NCBI GenBank assembly: GCA_964651335.1
Contig: CAZYVT010000003.1
Coordinates: forward strand, 1 to 64,000
DNA: 64,000 bases
From: 2-02-FULL-66-14 sp964651335
Lineage (GTDB): Bacteria > Pseudomonadota > Gammaproteobacteria > Burkholderiales > SG8-39
Direction: 5' to 3'
Positions 24,824-32,962 of the stretch are shown one piece after another. The notes under the pieces were generated by a model. That model ran no database searches. It had not been told where the DNA came from and saw only the letters and a list, made by a program, of their open reading frames with translations. The stretch's first letter is position 1, and each line of letters starts with the position of its first letter. The position numbers were made by a program, and so were the translations under genes.

Positions 24824-25857
24824 TCGAAACCGACCGGCTGATTTCCACCAAGCCCGCTTCCGCGCAAGAGGAGCAGATCGAGCGCTCGCTGCGGCCGACG
24901 TCGCTCGCGGACTACGTCGGGCAGCAGAAGGTGAAGTCGCAGTTCGAGATCTTTATCCAGGCGGCGCGGGGGAGGGGTGAGGCGCTCGATCACGTGCTGC
25001 TGTTCGGGCCGCCGGGCCTTGGCAAGACCACGCTGGCGCACATCGTGGCGCGCGAACTCGGCGTCAACCTGCGCCAGACCTCGGGCCCGGTGCTCGAACG
25101 GCCGGGCGATCTGGCGGCAATCCTCACCAACCTCGAGCCGCGCGACGTCCTTTTCATCGACGAGATCCATCGTCTGTCGGCCGTGGTCGAGGAGATCCTC
25201 TATCCCGCGCTCGAGGACTACCAGATCGACATCATGATCGGCGAAGGGCCGGCGGCGCGCTCGATCAAGCTGGATCTGCCGCCCTTCACGCTGGTAGGTG
25301 CGACCACGCGCGCGGGCATGCTCACCAATCCCCTGCGCGACCGCTTCGGCATCGTCGCGCGGCTCGAGTTCTACGGCGTCCAGGACCTGGCGAAAATCGT
25401 GCGCCGCTCTGCAGGGCTGCTCGGCGTGCAGCTCGCCGACGAGGGCGCGGCCGAGATCGCGAGCCGCTCGCGCGGCACGCCGCGCATCGTCAACCGGCTG
25501 CTGCGCCGCGTGCGGGATTACGCGCAGGTGAAAGCCGACGGCGTCGTCACAAAGGCCGTCGCCGATGCTGCGCTTGTCATGCTCGACGTGGATACGCTCG
25601 GCCTGGACATGATGGACCGCAAACTCTTGCTTGCGGTGATCGAAAAGTTCGGCGGCGGCCCGGTGGGCGTCGAGAATCTCGCGCATGCGATCGGCGAGGA
25701 GACCGACACGATCGAAGACGTGCTCGAGCCCTACCTGATCCAGCAGGGCTACCTGCAAAGGACGCAGCGCGGGCGCATGGCGACGCCGGTCGCCTACCGC
25801 CATTTCGGGATCGTCGCCCCTTCCGGCATGCAGGATCTTCTCTCCCAGCCGGAGTAG
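24820..25857 (+). CDS. ruvB: Holliday junction branch migration ATPase RuvB
   Basis: A 345-residue AAA+ motor. Family landmarks are RPTSLADYVGQQKVKSQFEI, Walker A GPPGLGKTTLA (about residues 65-75), Walker B VLFIDEIHRL, sensor 1 VGATTRAG and the C-terminal winged helix (QGYLQRTQRGRMATPVAYRHFG). The GTG start shares GTGA with the VapC-like stop. The gene is intact, so the cassette upstream did not disrupt it. Confidence 0.96.
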   Translation: MIETDRLISTKPASAQEEQIERSLRPTSLADYVGQQKVKSQFEIFIQAARGRGEALDHVLLFGPPGLGKTTLAHIVARELGVNLRQTSGPVLERPGDLAAILTNLEPRDVLFIDEIHRLSAVVEEILYPALEDYQIDIMIGEGPAARSIKLDLPPFTLVGATTRAGMLTNPLRDRFGIVARLEFYGVQDLAKIVRRSAGLLGVQLADEGAAEIASRSRGTPRIVNRLLRRVRDYAQVKADGVVTKAVADAALVMLDVDTLGLDMMDRKLLLAVIEKFGGGPVGVENLAHAIGEETDTIEDVLEPYLIQQGYLQRTQRGRMATPVAYRHFGIVAPSGMQDLLSQPE

Positions 25858-25883
25858 CGCGGGCGGCCGCCACTGCGAGGTTG

Positions 25884-26117
25884 CTACCCGGCGCGCGCGC
25901 GGTCGGGTCTGCAGCGGGCGCTTTCTACCCGGTCTGCCGCAGAAACAACATGAGCCTGCCTCCGCGCGAGGTCCCGAACGCGCGCAGCGGGAATGCCGTC
26001 GTTCGGAGTCCGCACGTAATGATCGGCGAGACCGCCCATTGCCATGACCAGGGAGAAAGTCACCGCAGCCGCCGCAACGGCAGCGGCGACCCGAACCGCT
26101 TTGCTCATCGTTCTCAT
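25884..26117 (-). CDS. Small exported or membrane-anchored protein, unknown function
   Basis: A 77-residue protein. An initial MRTMSK is followed by an Ala/Val-rich hydrophobic stretch (about residues 8-30) that acts as signal peptide or anchor, then GGLADHYVRTPND and a basic tail. An AAAGGA ribosome site lies nine bases before the ATG. It is divergent from a CGNR-type regulator, and the shared control region holds four symmetrical half-sites, suggesting it is that regulator's target. No family name is offered. Confidence 0.55.
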   Translation of the reverse strand: MRTMSKAVRVAAAVAAAAVTFSLVMAMGGLADHYVRTPNDGIPAARVRDLARRQAHVVSAADRVESARCRPDRARAG

Positions 26118-26174
26118 TGCTGAAGTCCTTTCTGTCGCCTTGTCCTGGCGCCCGTTGCCAGTCCCGGGCGCGCT

Positions 26175-26256
26175 CCTGTAACCTTTAAAATACATATAGA
26201 CAGTTACAGGATAACGTGGCAGAATGTAACCTGTCAAGAGGATTATGATGGTTACA
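26175..26256. promoter_or_regulatory. Divergent control region with four TGTAAC half-sites
   Basis: TGTAAC at 26177 and 26225 and its reverse GTTACA at 26203 and 26251 form two identical TGTAAC-N20-GTTACA units exactly 48 bp apart. A rightward promoter fits between them: TAGACA (26197-26202), 17 bp, CAGAAT (26220-26225), with half-sites inside the spacer and just past the -10. A regulator binding here would control the CGNR gene and probably its divergent neighbour. Confidence 0.55.
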
Positions 26257-26258
26257 AG

Positions 26259-26912
26259 ATGAGGGCATCGACCCCGTTCCAGCGGGCCAAGGGCAAGCGG
26301 TACAGCGAGACCTTTCGCTGTCCCGGCGGGGCCTTGTGCCTCGATTTCTGCAATTCCGGACAGGGTTTCCGCAGCCCGAGCGGCATGGAATGGATTGTCG
26401 GGTTCGATGATCTGCTCGACTGGCTCGAGGCCACCAAGGCGATGGCATCCGCCCAGGCGGCACGGATTCGGCACGCGGCGGCAGAATCCTCCGCAGCGGG
26501 GCCTGACGTGTGGGCCAGGGCCATTCGCATTCGTGAGGCGCTCTTTCGGGTACTCGATGCCAGGGCGACCGGAAGGACCGCACCGCGCGAGGACCTCGCG
26601 CTCATCGAGGCGGAATACGCGCGGGCGATGTCATTCGCCCGGCTCGCGTGGAACGGCGAGGCGTTCGCGTGGTCGCTCGATTCATCTGCATCCGCCCCTG
26701 ACGCGGCCCTGCAGCCGATTGTCGAGTCCGCCGTGCGCCTGCTCACTTCCGACAGCCTTGCCCGGTTGAGACGCTGCGGAAACTCCACCTGCTTCTGGCT
26801 GTTCCTGGACGAAACCAGGAACCGCAGCCGGCGCTGGTGCGAGATGGCAAGCTGCGGCAATCTTCTCAAGGTGCGGCGCCACCGCGAAAAGGCTCGTCGT
26901 CACCGGCATTAA
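26259..26912 (+). CDS. CGNR zinc-finger (ABATE-domain) transcriptional regulator
   Basis: A 217-residue protein with an N-terminal ABATE-type stress-sensing domain (GGALCLDFCNSGQ opening) and a C-terminal CGNR zinc finger: CGNSTCFWLFLDETRNRSRRW, then CEMASCGN, where the four Cys bind zinc and the basic helix reads DNA. Members are predicted one-component regulators. The ATG at 26259 overlaps the stop of a tiny upstream frame (26245-26262) that sits at a better ribosome site, so its translation may be coupled. The last operator half-site abuts the start codon, consistent with autoregulation. Confidence 0.8.
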   Translation: MRASTPFQRAKGKRYSETFRCPGGALCLDFCNSGQGFRSPSGMEWIVGFDDLLDWLEATKAMASAQAARIRHAAAESSAAGPDVWARAIRIREALFRVLDARATGRTAPREDLALIEAEYARAMSFARLAWNGEAFAWSLDSSASAPDAALQPIVESAVRLLTSDSLARLRRCGNSTCFWLFLDETRNRSRRWCEMASCGNLLKVRRHREKARRHRH

Positions 26913-26969
26913 CCCGTTTCGGCTCCACCTGCGTTCAATCCGGGTAACGGTTCGCTTCCGGAGGAACGC

Positions 26970-28328
26970 ATGACTTCACTGAATCGGGCGGTCGTCGCGG
27001 CCGCGCTCCTGGTCGCCGCAACGGCGGCACAGGCGTTTTGCGGCTTTTTTGTCGGCAAGGCCGACGCCGGACTGTGGAACGACGCTTCCAAGGTCGTCAT
27101 GGTGCGCGACGGCGGCCGCACCACGATCAACATGCTGAACGACTTCCAGGGAGACCTGAAGGAATTTGCGCTGGTGGTGCCGGTACCGGTGGTGCTGCAG
27201 AAAGAGCAGGTCAAGACGCCCTTCCGGGCGCTGTTCGATCGCATCGATGCCTACAGCGCGCCGCGGCTTGCGGAGTACTACGACCCCAATCCGTGCTTTC
27301 CGCAGCCGCTGCGCGCCATGGCCGCGCCGCAGGCGCTCGGGCGGGCGGAGTCGCAGGGGGCAAAGGCCAGCGATGCAACGCTCGGCGTCCGCATCGAGGC
27401 GCAGTACACAGTCGGTCCCTACGACATCGTGATCCTCTCGGCCGAGCAGTCGGATGGCCTGGAAACGTGGCTGCTGCAGAACGGCTACCGCATCCCGCGC
27501 GGCGCGTCGAAGGCGCTCGCTCCCTACATCAAGCAGGACATGAAATTCTTCGTCGCCCGCGTGAACCTGGAGGAGCACGAGAAGAGCGGTGCGCAGACCC
27601 TTGCGCCGCTCCAGTTCTCGTTCCCGACCGAAAAATTCATGTTGCCGATCCGGCTGGGCATGGTGAATGCGCGCGGTCCGCAGGACCTCGTGCTCTGGGT
27701 TCTGACCAGGAACGGCCGCGTCGAATCGACCAACTATCGCACCGTGAAACTGCCCGCGAACATGGACATCCCGCCCTACGTCAAGGCGGACAAGGAACAC
27801 GGCTTCGGCGCCTTTTACAAAGCGATGTTCGACGAGCAGGCGAAGCGTGAGAGCTTCCGGGTCGTGTTCACCGAGTACTTCTGGGACATGGGCTGGTGCG
27901 ATCCTTGCGCGGCAGACCCCATGAGCGCGCAGGAACTGAAGAACCTGGGTGCCGACTGGGTGAGCGGCGACACCCGCCAGGGGGCCCGCGTGATGGTGAC
28001 GCGTCTGCATGTGCGCTACACGCCGGAGACTTTCCCCGAGGACCTTGCGTTCCAGGAAACCGCCGACCGGCAGAACTTCCAGACGCGCTACGTGCTTCGG
28101 CACCCGGCGAAGATCGAGCCCGAGGCCTGCCCGGCGGCGGCCCCGTACCTGAAGTCAATCGCCGAACGCAAGGAAAAGGAAGCGCAAACGCTCGCGTCAC
28201 TCACCGGCTGGGACATCGCGGCGATCCGCGCGAAGAACGGGTTGGGACCGGATGATGTCGGCTTCTGGCGGCGCGTGTGGCGCCGGCTCCGCACGCCCCC
28301 GAACGGCGAGCAGCAGATCGGGAAATAG
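26970..28328 (+). CDS. DUF2330-domain exported protein
   Basis: A 452-residue secreted or periplasmic protein of the DUF2330 family. Residues 1-22 are a signal peptide ending AQAFCGFFV. The core shows the family pattern MVRDGGRTTINMLNDFQGDLKEFALVVPVP and the paired Cys positions (CFPQPL, WCDPCAADP). The C-terminal 35 residues form a charged helix. The biochemical role is unknown. It starts after a GGAGG site and is followed at once by an RnfD/NqrB-like membrane protein, so the two may form an envelope redox pair. Confidence 0.8.
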   Translation: MTSLNRAVVAAALLVAATAAQAFCGFFVGKADAGLWNDASKVVMVRDGGRTTINMLNDFQGDLKEFALVVPVPVVLQKEQVKTPFRALFDRIDAYSAPRLAEYYDPNPCFPQPLRAMAAPQALGRAESQGAKASDATLGVRIEAQYTVGPYDIVILSAEQSDGLETWLLQNGYRIPRGASKALAPYIKQDMKFFVARVNLEEHEKSGAQTLAPLQFSFPTEKFMLPIRLGMVNARGPQDLVLWVLTRNGRVESTNYRTVKLPANMDIPPYVKADKEHGFGAFYKAMFDEQAKRESFRVVFTEYFWDMGWCDPCAADPMSAQELKNLGADWVSGDTRQGARVMVTRLHVRYTPETFPEDLAFQETADRQNFQTRYVLRHPAKIEPEACPAAAPYLKSIAERKEKEAQTLASLTGWDIAAIRAKNGLGPDDVGFWRRVWRRLRTPPNGEQQIGK

Positions 28329-28332
28329 TGCT

Positions 28333-29184
28333 TTGCACAGGGCGCTGAGCCTGCCGCGCGACGCGCGAATCTGGCAGATCGCATTCCAGGCGATTCTGCT
28401 GACGGTCGGCGTGCTCGCGCGCGACTTTTCACTCACGGTCTCGCAGATGGCGCTCTGTTTCGCGGCGGGGCTGGCGACGCAGGCGTTCTGGTTGCGCATG
28501 CTCGGCCTGCAGGGTGTCGGCTATTTCTCGGCCGCAATTACCTGTTTCGGGCTGGCGCTGCTGTTGCGTGCCGACAGCCTCTGGGTGCATCCGCTTGCCG
28601 CCGTGCTCGCGCTCTCGGCCAAATTCACCCTCCGCATCCGCGCCAAGCACCTCTTCAATCCGGCAAACCTCGGGGTCATCGCGGCGGTGATGCTGCTGCC
28701 GGGCGCGTGGATCTCGCCGGGGCAGTGGGGCAGCGACCTTGCGCTTGCCGCGTGGTTCATCGCCCTGGGCGGCCTTGTGGCGAGCCGTGCGCAGCGTGCG
28801 GACACGAGCTGGATCTTCCTCGCCGCGTACCTCGGCCTGATCGGGCTGTGGACCCTGTGGCTCGGCAAGAGTCTTGATTCCTGGCTGCATCATCTGCAGA
28901 ACGGAGCGCTGCTGCTATTCGCTTTCTTCATGATCTCCGATCCGATGACCACGCCTGACCGCCGGTCTGCGCGCATCCTGCATGCGGTGTGCGTGGCGGC
29001 GCTCGCGTTCGCCTGGCAGTTCCTCCTGTACCGGCCGAACGGCTTGATCTGGGCGCTGTTCCTCTGCGTGCCTCTCGTGCCGCTGCTCGACCGCTGGCTT
29101 CCCGGCGCGCGCTTCCGCTGGGACGGGCATCGAGAGCCGGCTGCTACAATCGCGCGAAAGGATTCCTGGAGCACGGCGCGTTGA
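28333..29184 (+). CDS. RnfD/NqrB-like membrane protein
   Basis: About 283 residues, nine to ten hydrophobic segments, resembling the D subunit of Rnf and the B subunit of Nqr ion-pumping redox complexes: KFTLRIRAKHLFNPANLGVI and the later FFMISDPMTTPDRRSARIL are the family's hallmark stretches. The usual flavin-attachment SGAT motif is not seen. The start is uncertain (TTG at 28333 chosen, five bases after the DUF2330 stop). No other Rnf/Nqr subunits are nearby, so it is an orphan paired with DUF2330. Confidence 0.72.
   Translation: MHRALSLPRDARIWQIAFQAILLTVGVLARDFSLTVSQMALCFAAGLATQAFWLRMLGLQGVGYFSAAITCFGLALLLRADSLWVHPLAAVLALSAKFTLRIRAKHLFNPANLGVIAAVMLLPGAWISPGQWGSDLALAAWFIALGGLVASRAQRADTSWIFLAAYLGLIGLWTLWLGKSLDSWLHHLQNGALLLFAFFMISDPMTTPDRRSARILHAVCVAALAFAWQFLLYRPNGLIWALFLCVPLVPLLDRWLPGARFRWDGHREPAATIARKDSWSTAR
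29145..29150 (+). promoter_or_regulatory. Possible -10 element of the tol-pal operon
   Basis: TACAAT followed by CGCGCG lies 66 bp before the tolQ ATG, inside the end of the RnfD-like gene. No clear -35 is seen. Confidence 0.3.
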
Positions 29185-29215
29185 TTCCGTTACGGCTCGC
29201 CGCGAGGATTGCGAC

Positions 29216-29896
29216 ATGACGTTCACGCAGGACCTGGAAATATGGGCGCTGGTGGTGAACGCCTCGCTCGTGGTGAAGGCCGTTCTGGCGCTGCTGCTCG
29301 CGGTGTCGTTCATGTCCTGGATGTTCATTTTCCGCAAGTGGTTCGGGATTCGCCGCGCACGCGAGCAGACTGAGGGTTTCGAGCGCGAGTTCTGGAGCGG
29401 CAACGATCTCCAGGAGCTCTACCAGGGCGCGGTCAACGCGCGGCATACGATCGGCTCGCTCGAGCGCATTTTCGAGGCCGGCTACCGCGAGTTTGCCAAG
29501 CTGCGCAGCCAGCGCGGCACCGAGGCCCCGGTGATGGTCGATGGCGCGCGCCGGGCGATGCGGGCCACTTACCAGCGCGAAATGGACCATCTCGAGCGCC
29601 ACCTCGCGTTTCTCGCCTCGACCGGATCGGTGTCCCCGTACGTGGGCCTGTTTGGAACCGTATGGGGAATCATGCACGCGTTCCGCAGCCTCGCCAACGT
29701 GCAGCAGGCGACGCTCGCGCAGGTGGCGCCGGGGATCGCAGAAGCCCTGGTCGCCACCGCGATCGGCCTGTTCGCGGCGATTCCGGCGGTGGTCGCGTAC
29801 AACCGGTACTCGCACGACATCGACCGGCTCGCGATCCGGTTCGAAAGCTTCATGGAGGAGTTCTCCAACATCCTGCAGCGCCAGGCCGTGAGGTAG
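29216..29896 (+). CDS. tolQ: Tol-Pal system protein TolQ
   Basis: Inner-membrane proton-channel subunit of the Tol-Pal machine that keeps the outer membrane constricted at division. It has 226 residues, a first membrane helix at about 17-38, a cytoplasmic loop, and two C-terminal helices containing GLFGTVWGIMHAF and EALVATAIGLFAAIPAVVAYNRY, the ExbB/MotA-type core. The thioesterase gene ybgC, which normally precedes tolQ, is absent; the RnfD-like gene is upstream instead. Confidence 0.94.
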   Translation: MTFTQDLEIWALVVNASLVVKAVLALLLAVSFMSWMFIFRKWFGIRRAREQTEGFEREFWSGNDLQELYQGAVNARHTIGSLERIFEAGYREFAKLRSQRGTEAPVMVDGARRAMRATYQREMDHLERHLAFLASTGSVSPYVGLFGTVWGIMHAFRSLANVQQATLAQVAPGIAEALVATAIGLFAAIPAVVAYNRYSHDIDRLAIRFESFMEEFSNILQRQAVR

Positions 29897-29900
29897 CGCG

Positions 29901-30329
29901 ATGGCGCGCCTGCACTCCAAGCGCGGCCCGATGTACGAAATCAACGTCGTGCCTTACGTGGACGTGATGCTGGTGCTGCTCGTCATCTTCATGGTCACGG
30001 CGCCGCTCATCACGCCCGGGATCGTCGAGCTGCCTTCGGTGTCCAAGGCCTCGAACGCGCCTGTGATGCCGCTCGAGGTCGTGATCAAGGAGGACGAGTC
30101 GCTGCTGGTCCGGAGCCGCGACGCGAAGGGCGTCGCGACCGAGGAGCGCCGCGTGGCCCGGGGCGAGCTCGCAAAGCTTATCGGCGAGCGCCAGCAGAAA
30201 AACCCCGAGCAGCCGGTGCTGATTGCTGCGGACCGGAACGTCCGCTACGAGGCGGTGCTCAACGTCATGGACGAGCTGCAGAAGCATCAGGTGAAAAAGG
30301 TCGGCCTGCTGGTAAAGCCCGCGCAGTGA
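29901..30329 (+). CDS. tolR: Tol-Pal system protein TolR
   Basis: A 142-residue ExbD-like protein with one membrane helix (about 18-38). It has the conserved proton-coupling Asp in NVVPYVDVMLVLLVIFMV and a periplasmic domain with VLIAADRNVRYEAVLNVMDEL. It pairs with TolQ. The stop overlaps the tolA GTG start. Confidence 0.94.
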   Translation: MARLHSKRGPMYEINVVPYVDVMLVLLVIFMVTAPLITPGIVELPSVSKASNAPVMPLEVVIKEDESLLVRSRDAKGVATEERRVARGELAKLIGERQQKNPEQPVLIAADRNVRYEAVLNVMDELQKHQVKKVGLLVKPAQ

Positions 30330-31102
30330 CGCAGATGGACATTGCGGCGACGTTCGATGAACGAAGCGAACCGGGGGTCGCGCCTTCGATCGTGCTCGCG
30401 GCTGCGGTGCACGTGCTGCTCGCTGCGATTCTCCTGCTCGGCGTCCGCTGGCAGAACCGGCCGCCCGATGCGATCGTGGTCGAACTCTGGTCCGAGCTGC
30501 CCGCGCTCGAGCGCCCGGAGCCGCCGAAACCGGCGCCCGAGGCGCCGCCGGCGGAGGCGCCCAAGCCGGAGCCGCGGATCGAAAAACCGGACATCGCGAT
30601 CAAGGAGCCGGCGAAACCCAGATCCAAGCCCGAGGTGAAACCGAAGCCCGAGCCCAGACCCGGAGCGCAACCAAGGCCTGAGCCCGCGCGTGCAAAGCCA
30701 CGCGAGGAGGAGGCGCAGAAGCGGCTGCGCGAGGAACTGGCGCGCGAGCAGGTCGCGTTCGCGTTGGAGCGCGAGCGGCAGCAGATCCGCGAACAGCTTG
30801 CACGCGATGGCGCGGCTGCGAGCGCCCGAGGGCTCGAGGAGTACACGGCGCGCATCCGGGCGAAAGTGCGCGGCAACTGGATCCTGCCGCCCGAGCTCAA
30901 GGGCAATCCCGAGGCGGTCTTCAATGTGGTGCAACTGCCGTCCGGAGAAGTGCTCACGGTGAAGCTGGTGCGCTCGAGCGGCGTTCCGGCGTACGATCAG
31001 GCGGTCGAGCGCGCCATTCTCAAGTCCTCACCGTTGCCGAAGCCCGACAGGCCGGAACTGTTCAGCCGCGAACTCAAGCTCACGTTCCGGCCCAGGGACT
31101 GA
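30326..31102 (+). CDS. tolA: Tol-Pal system protein TolA (TonB-like)
   Basis: A 258-residue envelope-spanning protein. It has an N-terminal membrane helix (about 17-36), a Pro/Glu/Lys-rich stretch with repeated PKPEP units (about 55-125), a charged coiled-coil helix, and a C-terminal TonB/TolA domain beginning EYTARIRAKVRGNWILPP. TolA is shorter than the E. coli protein, as usual in betaproteobacteria. The GTG start overlaps tolR. Confidence 0.92.
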   Translation: MTQMDIAATFDERSEPGVAPSIVLAAAVHVLLAAILLLGVRWQNRPPDAIVVELWSELPALERPEPPKPAPEAPPAEAPKPEPRIEKPDIAIKEPAKPRSKPEVKPKPEPRPGAQPRPEPARAKPREEEAQKRLREELAREQVAFALERERQQIREQLARDGAAASARGLEEYTARIRAKVRGNWILPPELKGNPEAVFNVVQLPSGEVLTVKLVRSSGVPAYDQAVERAILKSSPLPKPDRPELFSRELKLTFRPRD

Positions 31103-31105
31103 CCC

Positions 31106-31111
31106 TATAAT
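31106..31111 (+). promoter_or_regulatory. Possible -10 element upstream of tolB
   Basis: A perfect TATAAT lies between tolA and tolB, eight bases before the tolB ATG, without a recognisable -35. It may give a second, nearly leaderless transcript of tolB-pal-cpoB. Confidence 0.3.
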
Positions 31112-31118
31112 CGCGACC

Positions 31119-32387
31119 ATGCGATTTTTTCTCGCGCTGATCGCGACGTTCTGTCTGTTCGGCGCGGCGCAGGCGCAGCTCTCCATCGAAATCACCGGCG
31201 CGGGCGCGCAGCGCCTGCCGATCGCGATCGCGCCGTTCGCCGGCGAGGGCGGGCTCCCGGCCGGCATCTCCTCGATCGTACGTGCCGATCTCGAGCGCAG
31301 CGGCCTGTTCCGCGGAATCGAAGTGCCGCCGCTCGTGCCGGCGCCGGCCGAGTCTTCCAACGTGAACTACGCCGAATGGCGCTCGCGGCTCGCCGATGCG
31401 CTCGTGCTCGGCTCGGTTGCGACACGCCCCGACGGCCGGCTGGAGGTGCGTTTCCGCTTGTTCGACGTGGTGAAGCAGACGCCGCTCGGCGGCGTCGCGT
31501 ACACCCTCACCCCGGCGCAGTCGCGCGCCACTGCGCACCGTGTCGCCGATTACGTGTACGAAAAACTCACCGGAGAAAAGGGCGTGTTTTCCACGCGCAT
31601 CGCTTACGTGGTCAAGCGCGGCAACCGCTTCGAGCTGCAGATCGCGGATGCCGATGGCGCGGGGGAGGAAACGGCGCTCGCCTCGTTCGAACCGATCATC
31701 TCGCCGGCGTGGTCGCCCGACGGCAGGCGCCTTGCCTACGTTTCATTCGAGAACAAGAAGCCGGTCGTGTACGTCCATTCGCTGCTCGACGGCAAGCGCC
31801 ACGTGGCGGCGAATTTCAAAGGCTCGAATTCCGCTCCCGCATGGTCGCCCGACGGCTCGAAGCTCGCGGTCGTCCTTTCGCGGGAAGGCGGCTCGCAACT
31901 TTTTCTCGTCAACCCGGACGGCAGCGGGCTGCGGCGCCTCGCCAGTTCCGGCGGCATCGACACGGAACCGGTGTTCTCTCCCGACGGTCAAACTATCTAC
32001 TTCACGTCCGATCGCGGCGGCAGCCCGCAGATCTACAGGATGCCAGCCGCAGGCGGCGATGCGCAGAGAGTGACGTTTGAGGGAAGCTATAATGTATCGC
32101 CGCGGATCAGCCGCGACGGCAGGAGCCTCGCGTATATCACCCGCAACAACGGCAAATTCCAGGTCGCATTGCTCGACTTTGCCACCCGGCAGGTGCAGAT
32201 CCTGACCGACAGCGACCGCGACGAATCGCCGAGTTTTGCGCCCAATGGCCGCATGATCCTGCTCGCCACTTTGACCGGCGGCAGGGGAGTGCTCTCGGCG
32301 GTGTCTGCCGACGGGCGGGTCAAGCAGCGGCTCAGCGTCTCGGCCGGCGATGTGCGTGAGCCGGCCTGGGGTCCGTTCATTCAATGA
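31119..32387 (+). CDS. tolB: Tol-Pal system beta-propeller protein TolB
   Basis: A 422-residue periplasmic protein that shuttles between Pal and the outer membrane machinery. Residues 1-19 are a signal peptide (ending AQAQ). An N-terminal domain is followed by the six-bladed propeller recognised by repeated SPAWSPDG, APAWSPDG, EPVFSPDG and PSFAPNG blade starts. The end overlaps a spurious ATG; the true pal start is 15 bp further. Confidence 0.95.
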   Translation: MRFFLALIATFCLFGAAQAQLSIEITGAGAQRLPIAIAPFAGEGGLPAGISSIVRADLERSGLFRGIEVPPLVPAPAESSNVNYAEWRSRLADALVLGSVATRPDGRLEVRFRLFDVVKQTPLGGVAYTLTPAQSRATAHRVADYVYEKLTGEKGVFSTRIAYVVKRGNRFELQIADADGAGEETALASFEPIISPAWSPDGRRLAYVSFENKKPVVYVHSLLDGKRHVAANFKGSNSAPAWSPDGSKLAVVLSREGGSQLFLVNPDGSGLRRLASSGGIDTEPVFSPDGQTIYFTSDRGGSPQIYRMPAAGGDAQRVTFEGSYNVSPRISRDGRSLAYITRNNGKFQVALLDFATRQVQILTDSDRDESPSFAPNGRMILLATLTGGRGVLSAVSADGRVKQRLSVSAGDVREPAWGPFIQ

Positions 32388-32401
32388 GCAGGAGAGAACC
32401 T

Positions 32402-32962
32402 ATGCGTGCCATCTGGATCGCAGCATTATTCACTGTAGCCCTCGCCGGGTGTTCGAGTACGCCTTCGCAGGACGAGCAGCCCCCAGCGGCGGTGGAGGAG
32501 CGCAAGCCGGGCGCCACGCCCGGCGCGCAGTCCCAGGGGGTGCGGCAGCCGCCGGTCGCCGCGGTGGACTTGACGGCCGGCAAGAAACCGGCGCTCTCGG
32601 CGCTCACCGATCCGGGCTCGATCCTGTCGAAGCGCTCGATCTACTTCGACTTCGACAAGTACGACATCAAGGACGAGTACAAGGCGCTCGTCGAGGCGCA
32701 CGCCCGATATCTGCGCGACAACCCGCAGTCGAAGACGTTGATCCAGGGTAACACCGACGAGCGCGGCGGCCGCGAGTACAACCTTTCGCTCGGCCAGCGC
32801 CGCTCGGACAGCGTCAAGCGAATGCTGCTCCTGCTCGGCGCGAAGGAGGATCAGATCGAGGCGGTGAGCCTGGGCGAGGAAAAGCCAAAGGCCGAAGGGC
32901 ACGATGAAGCGGCCTGGGCCCAGAACCGGCGCGGCGATATCCTGTACCAGGGCGAGTATTGA
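32402..32962 (+). CDS. pal: Peptidoglycan-associated lipoprotein Pal
   Basis: A 186-residue outer-membrane lipoprotein. The lipobox LAGC places the acylated Cys at residue 17. After a Pro/Ala linker, the OmpA-like domain (about 75-186) shows YFDFDKYDIKDEYKAL and the peptidoglycan-binding NTDERGGREYNLSLGQRR. The ATG at 32402 is chosen because AGGAGA lies six bases upstream and the lipobox spacing is right; an ATG at 32384 overlapping tolB is less suitable. Confidence 0.95.
   Translation: MRAIWIAALFTVALAGCSSTPSQDEQPPAAVEERKPGATPGAQSQGVRQPPVAAVDLTAGKKPALSALTDPGSILSKRSIYFDFDKYDIKDEYKALVEAHARYLRDNPQSKTLIQGNTDERGGREYNLSLGQRRSDSVKRMLLLLGAKEDQIEAVSLGEEKPKAEGHDEAAWAQNRRGDILYQGEY

Noticed and set aside
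32087..32100. TATAAT-like sequence inside tolB as an internal promoter
   Set aside because: Lies mid-gene in a propeller blade codon run with no -35 and no downstream start it would serve.
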